A DNA stretch of 12,209 bases from Candidatus Zixiibacteriota bacterium (GTDB lineage Bacteria; Zixibacteria; MSB-5A5; GN15; JACZUZ01), in NCBI GenBank assembly GCA_022563625.1, contig JADFNA010000015.1:1-12209 (forward strand), in the 5' to 3' direction. Shown here piece by piece: positions 7,706 through 12,209 of the stretch (its first letter is position 1; each line of letters starts with the position of its first letter). The translations under genes were made by a program, and so were the position numbers. Under the pieces are notes generated by a model. The model was not told where the DNA came from and ran no database searches. It was given only the letters and a program-made list of their open reading frames with translations.

Positions 7706-7758
7706 GGATGACAGCTAGTGGATGACAGTTCGGTTGATGACTGCTCAGTTGATGACAG
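7706..7758. repeat. four iterated TGATGACAG-like repeats upstream of the PKD gene
   Basis: Copies begin at 7706 (GGATGACAG), 7720 (GGATGACAG), 7735 (TGATGACTG) and 7750 (TGATGACAG), spaced 14, 15 and 15 nt. They lie 20-72 nt upstream of the chosen ATG of the PKD lipoprotein. The spacing is not a full helical turn. They could be a regulator-binding array or simple slippage repeats; the sequence does not decide. Confidence 0.6.
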
Positions 7759-7776
7759 CTTATTGTGATTAGTCCT

Positions 7777-7800
7777 GAACAAGACCGCGAACAAGATCGC
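7777..7800. repeat. 12-bp tandem duplication (GAACAAGAYCGC x2)
   Basis: GAACAAGACCGC at 7777-7788 is followed directly by GAACAAGATCGC at 7789-7800, one mismatch in 12. It lies in the upstream region of the PKD gene next to the TGATGACAG iterations, so this leader holds two unrelated short tandem arrays. Confidence 0.6.
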
Positions 7801-8233
7801 AATTTCCCGCCCTACAAACGGGCATGAGGATATAATACGGCCGACTGTCCTCAACTCCAACCCAACTTACTCGAAGACCGCCAGTTTGTCGCTGGCTGCC
7901 GGGAGACGGGGTGGAACTTTCCCGTGGGTTCCCGGTATCATGGGCGATGAAGGCGGTCGGCCACGCAAGGGCCGCTCCAAACGCTTTCTCAGTCCATCTT
8001 ACCCAAACGGAGGATTCTTCTACAGCTTGATAATGTAACCACCCCGCTGGCGGCCGGACTTTGCCGGCAGGCTAATCCGCTGTACCGTAACGGGGTGGAC
8101 AAACAGCTTGTGAAAACGTACTTTCGGTGGGCGCTTGGCAGCCTCTTTCGAGTTGCCGCTATCAGCTGCCTCGCCGTGCCGAAATTGGCCGGAAGTCCCA
8201 AAAAGTACGCGAATCTGACAAGCAAATAAAGTT
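7801..8233. other. non-coding divergent region between PKD and propeller genes
   Basis: About 430 bp with no convincing gene on either strand. It must carry the start signals of the propeller gene and probably part of those for the PKD gene. It contains the inverted-repeat element at 8039-8098 and a weaker hairpin (CGGCC, loop, GGCCG) near 7957-7974. No confident promoter was found. A search by eye for a cyclic-di-GMP or other riboswitch core was negative. Confidence 0.5.
8039..8098. repeat. 60-bp structured inverted-repeat element
   Basis: CCACCCCG at 8039-8046 is exactly complementary to CGGGGTGG at 8091-8098. Inside, GCCGG (8053-8057) pairs with CCGGC (8064-8068) around ACTTTG. CCGC-TG-GCGG at 8044-8053 is an alternative small palindrome. 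The clear outer boundaries and nested stem suggest a small dispersed element or a structured leader of the propeller gene. Nothing in the window is a second copy. Confidence 0.45.
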
Positions 8234-11098
8234 GTGGAACGAATGCTGCCGGACATACAGACCAAACTCCCAGAATCATCATCGCGCCGCTTGATCGCGG
8301 TCTATCCTGCCAGGCCTGGCGCGCATACCGGGTCAGGGAACAGGACTTTCGTCCTGCTGGCGGCCGTATTTTGCTTTTCGGCGCTGTCAATTTTCCTGCC
8401 TTCCAAAGCGCTCGCCGAGCGGCCGTGGATGGAGCGGCTGGCCAGACAGCTCGCTGACCCGCTGAGTGGCTTGCGCGAGAATTCGGGCGTGGATATTGTC
8501 GCCTACAACAGCGGAGTCTGGGTCGGCACAATCGGCGGCGTTTCTTTCACCAATGATTTTGGCCAATCCTGGCTCACCTATGACAACACGACCGGCCTGA
8601 ACGCCAACAACACCAGCGCGCTGTTCGCTCTAGGACCGCGCATCTGGACCGCCACAGCGGGTTCTGAGGATTTCGGTGGAATTGCCACCACCGTCGGCGC
8701 CGGCATACAATTTTCTGACAACGCCGGGTTCACCTGGCAGGACCCGCTGGATGTCGACGGGACCATGGCGGCCTCGACCTTCGGGCCGGTCAAAATTACA
8801 TTTGATATCGCCGGTGATGATTCAACTATTTTCGCCTCGACGTTTGTCGGCGGTTTGATCGGCACGAACGACGGCGGCGTGAACTGGAAAAACTTCCACG
8901 TCACATTGCTCGACGCAGTCTGGTTCGGTGGGCCGCAAGACACAGAGCCACCGCTGACCAGCCGCTATTTCTCGGTGGTGGTGGACACGGCGCATACCGA
9001 CTCGGTCCTTGTTTTTGCCGGAAGCGCCGGCGGGGTGTCGCGCTTTGACTTTGTTTCTCCTAAACACATGCTGGCTTCGGCGCGAATTTCCGATTTCGCC
9101 TACTCGGCGGTGGATGATTATCTGTATGTGGCCGGCGATACCGGTATCTCGCGCGCCAGCGCCAGGAGTCTGACTGATTGGGTTTCTGTTTTCACATCTG
9201 ATTTCCCATTCGTAAGCTCGGGTAACTTTGTCAATCAAATCCACTTTTTCAGCGGAAAACTATTTATTGGCGTAACCGATTCGCTCGGGGGAGACGCGAC
9301 AGGATTTCTCACCACCGACCGCACGATGAGCTTTTTCTCTTCTGTCACCGGACCGGAAATTGAGTTGATAACTTTACAACCCGGAGCCGCGGTCTATGAT
9401 TTTGAAGATGTACTTGATCAATATCTGTATGTAGCCGGAGGAAGCGCCGGGTTGTTCGTCAGCGCTGACACAGGTTCCAGTTGGACACGTGTTTTATCTG
9501 ACACCGCTCTCGTGGTGAAACTGGCAAACGGCCGTAACAATGTCTATGCCGTGCGGGCCGACACACTCGGCAATCTGTGGTGCGGGACCGATTCGGGGCT
9601 GGTGCATCTGTTCATTGATCGGCTGGATATGACCGGCGCCAAAGTCGACTCCGCGCGCTACATTACCTTCCTCGATTCTCCTCTGGACCCCGGCATGGTG
9701 ACCGGCGGCTCCGGCGGCTCCTCACGGCGCATTGAAGTCCAAAGTCATTATCACGTTGATATGAATGGCGTGCTGGATACCTCACTGATTGACTCAACCA
9801 CAATCTGGAGCGCCAATCGCCCGACCTCGGACAGCGGGATTTTTGTCACCTTCCGCGTGCAACATGATTCTGCAATCGCGCTAGTTGATACGCTCTTGAA
9901 AACCTCACGCGTGGATCAGATGATTCATCGCAACAATCAGGTTCTTTTTGTTGGTCCGGACGGACTGCGCAAACTGGTCACAAGCGATCTTCTGCTCGTC
10001 CCCATCGCCACCATCCAGGCGATCATTGACACCTCGCGCACTCCGAATGTGGCGCTCACCGTTGACACTGCGACAGCTCTGTTCGCCTTCGATACTTTGC
10101 GGTTCTACACGACCATCGATACAACTATAGATGGCGCTCTCGTCCCGCCGGACACAATAATCGACACAATATTTGATACCACAGGCGTTGACGTATATCT
10201 TGGAACGGCAAGATTTGCTGCGCGAACGGGCAGAAAAAAAATAAAATTTGATGTGACCGGCGGAAACTGGCGAACGGCTTTCGCCAACCAGCTTCCTTTC
10301 ACACCGGATACACTCTCACTTTACACATTCAGGAACTCCGGCCTGCCGGGAAACTTTGTCCCGGCCCTGGCGGTCCAGTATCAGTCAGGACAACCGCCAA
10401 TTATCTGGGCCGCCTCACGCCCGGGAGACAGCCTGGGCGCTGACCGGACGGATGTCGCCAAACTCGACTTCTCGCGCGGCTCTCTGCCGACAGACTCGGC
10501 CTGGGAGACTGTCCCCGGCCTGCCGCTTCTGGTCTGGAACTTCGCCTTTAATGATTCAAACATTTACGCAGCCACTGAAGAGGGGTTGTACTTCAGCGTT
10601 CATCCGGACAGCCCGTTCGCAGAGATTGAAATTACTCATTTGGATCCGGATTTATCCATTCCGCTCGGTTCAGCGGTCAACGGTGTGGCTGTGATCGGCG
10701 ACAGACTCTGGGTGGCCGCCCGGGATGGAATAGCTACGCGCCCGCTCAGCGGCGGAGTGTTTGACGTGTTTATCAGAATTGACCCGACGGACGAGGTGTA
10801 TGCCTACCCTGTGCCTTTCAGTCCATTCGTAGGAAATGGGCAGCTGAAGTTTCACTATAGAATGCCGGATAATGCCACAAGTGTTTCCATTTCGATATAT
10901 GACTTTGCCATGAATTTGGTTAGCCAGGTCAATGAAAACGAAAGTCGTAATCCAGGAGAAATTGGGCAAGGCAAGAATCCGGATAGATGGGATGGCAGAA
11001 ACGACAAGGGCGAAGATGTCGCTCCCGGAATCTATTATTTCAAAATCGAGTTCTCCAATGGAGAAAGCAAATGGGGCAAACTGGCTCTAATACCTTAA
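8234..11098 (+). CDS. secreted Asp-box beta-propeller with FlgD-like C-terminal sorting domain
   Basis: A 954-residue secreted protein. The start is GTG 8234 or ATG 8243; the latter has GGA 4 nt upstream. Residues 38-61 form a signal peptide core ending KALA, with cleavage likely before ERPW. Asp-box motifs (D-x-G-x-x-W type) occur at about 107-113, 161-168, 211-218 and 410-417, and GNLWCGTDSGL at 446-456 resembles a regulator-propeller blade, so about 85-480 and 690-850 are propeller-like. Residues about 600-650 are an Asp/Thr-rich insert (repeated DT, IDT). Residues 855-954 match the FlgD Ig-like/Por-type C-terminal domain: YPVPFSP, a VSISIYD strand, DRWDGRNDKGEDVAPGIYYFK, and KLALIP at the end. 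Such domains often target proteins through a type IX-like secretion route. The PorV/PorQ-type gene downstream fits that idea. No enzyme active site is seen. Confidence 0.88.
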   Translation: MERMLPDIQTKLPESSSRRLIAVYPARPGAHTGSGNRTFVLLAAVFCFSALSIFLPSKALAERPWMERLARQLADPLSGLRENSGVDIVAYNSGVWVGTIGGVSFTNDFGQSWLTYDNTTGLNANNTSALFALGPRIWTATAGSEDFGGIATTVGAGIQFSDNAGFTWQDPLDVDGTMAASTFGPVKITFDIAGDDSTIFASTFVGGLIGTNDGGVNWKNFHVTLLDAVWFGGPQDTEPPLTSRYFSVVVDTAHTDSVLVFAGSAGGVSRFDFVSPKHMLASARISDFAYSAVDDYLYVAGDTGISRASARSLTDWVSVFTSDFPFVSSGNFVNQIHFFSGKLFIGVTDSLGGDATGFLTTDRTMSFFSSVTGPEIELITLQPGAAVYDFEDVLDQYLYVAGGSAGLFVSADTGSSWTRVLSDTALVVKLANGRNNVYAVRADTLGNLWCGTDSGLVHLFIDRLDMTGAKVDSARYITFLDSPLDPGMVTGGSGGSSRRIEVQSHYHVDMNGVLDTSLIDSTTIWSANRPTSDSGIFVTFRVQHDSAIALVDTLLKTSRVDQMIHRNNQVLFVGPDGLRKLVTSDLLLVPIATIQAIIDTSRTPNVALTVDTATALFAFDTLRFYTTIDTTIDGALVPPDTIIDTIFDTTGVDVYLGTARFAARTGRKKIKFDVTGGNWRTAFANQLPFTPDTLSLYTFRNSGLPGNFVPALAVQYQSGQPPIIWAASRPGDSLGADRTDVAKLDFSRGSLPTDSAWETVPGLPLLVWNFAFNDSNIYAATEEGLYFSVHPDSPFAEIEITHLDPDLSIPLGSAVNGVAVIGDRLWVAARDGIATRPLSGGVFDVFIRIDPTDEVYAYPVPFSPFVGNGQLKFHYRMPDNATSVSISIYDFAMNLVSQVNENESRNPGEIGQGKNPDRWDGRNDKGEDVAPGIYYFKIEFSNGESKWGKLALIP

Positions 11099-11131
11099 TA
11101 ATTATCGAATACCGTAATGATTATCGAATAC
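11096..11131. repeat. tandem 19-nt repeat at the stop codon of the propeller gene
   Basis: TAATAATTATCGAATAC (11096-11112) is repeated as TAATGATTATCGAATAC (11115-11131), 16 of 17 matching, with period 19. The first copy begins with the TAA stop codon. It looks like a local slippage duplication. Confidence 0.65.
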
Positions 11132-11137
11132 AAACAG

Positions 11138-11213
11138 GTAGGTCAGGAGCCCTGCGCTCCTGACAGGGGATATCGCGAGGGGAAGTGTCAGGAGCGCAGC
11201 GCTCCTGGCCTAC
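11138..11213. repeat. 27-bp-arm inverted repeat (REP/MITE-like dispersed element)
   Basis: The arm at 11138-11164 (GTAGGTCAGGAGCCC... ending CTCCTGAC) is the reverse complement of 11187-11213 at 25 of 27 positions, with a 22-nt spacer. Each arm is itself a near-palindrome (CAGGAG...CTCCTG). Such paired palindromes are typical of short dispersed intergenic repeats that do not encode a transposase. It lies between the propeller gene and the PorV-like gene and could form a cruciform or an RNA hairpin. No T-tract follows. Confidence 0.75.
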
Positions 11214-11225
11214 GATTCTAATACC

Positions 11226-12188
11226 ATGAACTATTTCAGTTTCATAAGAGCCGTAGGGGCGCCCGTGCCCTTGCGTTTTTCGCCCTGCGCAGTAATGACT
11301 ACACTGGCGGCTTTGGTTGCATTGCTCAGCGCCCCGACTCCGGCGCTGTCTCAAAACGGCGAGGCGGGGTTCATCGGTTCCTGGAAAGACCTTCCCCTGG
11401 CCGCGCGCGGCGCGGCGATGGGTAACGCCTATGTATCTATCGCCGAAGGGGGCTATGGCTATCTCTCAAATCCCGGTGGACTGTCCCATCTGCGAGAACG
11501 GAGTTTCACGACGTCATACCGGTTCATGAACTTTGACCGCAAGCTCTCGCTGGTCTCACTCGTCTTCCCTTTGCGCGAAGAGGCGACAATAGGTTTTACC
11601 TGGGTCTATGCTGACTACGGCAACGTGGAAACACGGAGCGCCTCCGGAAGACCGCTCGGCGGCGAAATCGGACAGGCTGAACATCAGATCGGAATTGTAT
11701 TTTCCAAACGTTTCTCAAGGCGCGTGTCTATCGGCTTTGCGGGGGGGTTCTATCAGTGGAAGCTGGATGTTGTGAAAGCCAATTCCGTTTTATTTGACGC
11801 AGGCGTCGTGCTGTATATCGACAACTTCCTCTATGACCGCGAGAGTATCGGCCGGTTGTTTGTGACAGATATTCAGGTTGGTTTTGCGATACGGTCTTTC
11901 GGCTCAAGCTTTATAATCAACACCTCCAATTACTGGGAAGCTAGCGGATCCTCTAACCTCGGACAGACTATTTCGGCGCAATTTCCACGTGTCGGCGCGC
12001 TGGGGATTTCCGGCGTGTTCTTGACGGAACTCTTCTTTTGTCCACTGAGCTTGTTTAAACCAGCTGTTTTCTTTGTTGAAACGTTCTTAGATATAGATTC
12101 GTTTTTAACATCAAGTGATGTTTTCTCAGTCATCACCAAGTTTTTGATTTGCCAACCATTGGTTGTAGTTTTCAGCAATTTCTTCTGA
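11226..12188 (+). CDS. PorV/PorQ-family outer-membrane protein (3' end probably chimeric)
   Basis: The frame encodes 320 residues. The first ~42 contain a signal peptide (MTTLAALVALLSAPTPALSQ at 24-43). The mature part has the family opening ARGAAMGNAYVSIAEGGYGYLSNPGGLSHL (quoted as motif: RGAAMG, NPGGL), then alternating beta-strands such as FTWVYADYG and VGFAIRSFGSS typical of a beta-barrel. PorV/PorQ proteins act with type IX-like secretion, matching the propeller just upstream. The start is unsure: ATG 11226 lacks a ribosome-binding site, while GTG 11265 or TTG 11271 lie after an AGGGG. From about residue 264 (12015) the composition falls to ~33% GC and the peptide becomes FLTELFFCPLSLF-like, unlike the family. 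The stop at 12186-12188 is therefore probably not the real end. Confidence 0.75.
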   Translation: MNYFSFIRAVGAPVPLRFSPCAVMTTLAALVALLSAPTPALSQNGEAGFIGSWKDLPLAARGAAMGNAYVSIAEGGYGYLSNPGGLSHLRERSFTTSYRFMNFDRKLSLVSLVFPLREEATIGFTWVYADYGNVETRSASGRPLGGEIGQAEHQIGIVFSKRFSRRVSIGFAGGFYQWKLDVVKANSVLFDAGVVLYIDNFLYDRESIGRLFVTDIQVGFAIRSFGSSFIINTSNYWEASGSSNLGQTISAQFPRVGALGISGVFLTELFFCPLSLFKPAVFFVETFLDIDSFLTSSDVFSVITKFLICQPLVVVFSNFF

Positions 12189-12209
12189 ACGAGAAGTTCA
12201 GCCTTTCCT
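12015..12209. other. low-GC foreign segment, likely chimeric contig end
   Basis: Two 60-bp lines here are 32% and 35% GC, against 57% for a line of the PorV-like gene. On the minus strand one frame reads ERFNKENSWFKQAQWTKEEF then RQEH (12086-12015), and the same frame reads EEIAENYNQWLANQKLGDD then stop (12185-12126). Four stop codons lie in or next to the gap between them. The peptide style and codon choice resemble a low-GC Firmicute or phage protein, but I do not recognise the family. Best read as an assembly or amplification chimera, with true insertion as the alternative. Confidence 0.6.
12107..12122. repeat. 16-bp inverted repeat in the foreign segment
   Basis: AACATCA and TGATGTT are perfect reverse complements separated by AG. 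The palindrome lies between the two peptide-like stretches of the low-GC tail, at the point where the minus-strand frame is broken by stops. It could mark an intergenic site or a chimera joint. Confidence 0.5.

Noticed and set aside
7706..7758. CRISPR array
   Set aside because: The repeat is only about 9 nt with 5-6 nt between copies, far too short for CRISPR repeats and spacers.
7687..7860. N-terminal extension of the PKD lipoprotein by 58 residues
   Set aside because: It would place ~90 residues before the lipobox and would translate the tandem repeats. The ATG at 7686 gives a normal lipoprotein signal peptide and has a ribosome-binding site.
7930..8030. Cyclic-di-GMP riboswitch suggested by CACGCAAGGG
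   Set aside because: The surrounding conserved bases and the second conserved helix of the GEMM-I class are missing.
7989..8531. 180-residue minus-strand ORF across the propeller start
   Set aside because: It lies opposite the signal peptide and first propeller repeats, is rich in Arg/Cys/Ala as expected of an antisense shadow, and shows no family motif.
12015..12188. Genuine C-terminal domain of the PorV-like protein
   Set aside because: Base composition, codon use and peptide character all change at one point, and the opposite strand gives the more protein-like reading.

Overview
The window looks like one 12.2-kb contig from an uncultured bacterium of the FCB type (Zixibacteria-like or a related candidate phylum). 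This placement is an inference. It rests on a secreted beta-propeller with a FlgD-like/Por-type C-terminal domain followed by a PorV/PorQ-type outer-membrane protein, on a PKD-repeat lipoprotein, and on several short dispersed palindromic repeats between genes. There are no rRNA or tRNA genes, no CRISPR array and no recognisable transposase.

Layout. Positions 1-1510 (minus strand) hold a two-gene operon: a tandem FHA-domain protein followed 4 nt later by a GTG-started metallophosphoesterase. A possible start of a third gene lies at the left edge. Positions 1840-5003 (plus strand) hold larB and larC, two of the enzymes that make the nickel-pincer nucleotide (NPN) cofactor, followed by etfA, the electron-transfer flavoprotein alpha subunit. 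etfB, larE and larA are not in the window.

Positions 5004-6186 form an AT-richer stretch between gene ends. It contains a degraded dispersed repeat, a 63-bp remnant of a second, diverged etfA, and a CPBP/CAAX-type membrane protease gene. It closes with a hairpin repeat and a good rho-independent terminator serving the convergent gene. Positions 6187-7686 (minus strand) encode a five-PKD-domain lipoprotein, preceded by two sets of short tandem repeats.

A roughly 550-bp non-coding divergent region follows. After it, positions 8234-11098 encode a 954-residue secreted Asp-box propeller, and 11226 onward encodes a PorV/PorQ-type protein. A 27-bp-arm inverted repeat lies between these two.

The last ~195 bp (from about 12015) drop from ~57% to ~33% GC, and the PorV-like protein loses its family character at the same point. 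The minus strand there reads as short pieces of an unrelated low-GC protein. This is most simply a chimeric contig end, so the C-terminus of the last gene should not be trusted.

The two most interesting observations are the etfA remnant beside a solitary etfA, and the abrupt composition break at the right end. I did not find a convincing undescribed multi-gene system.
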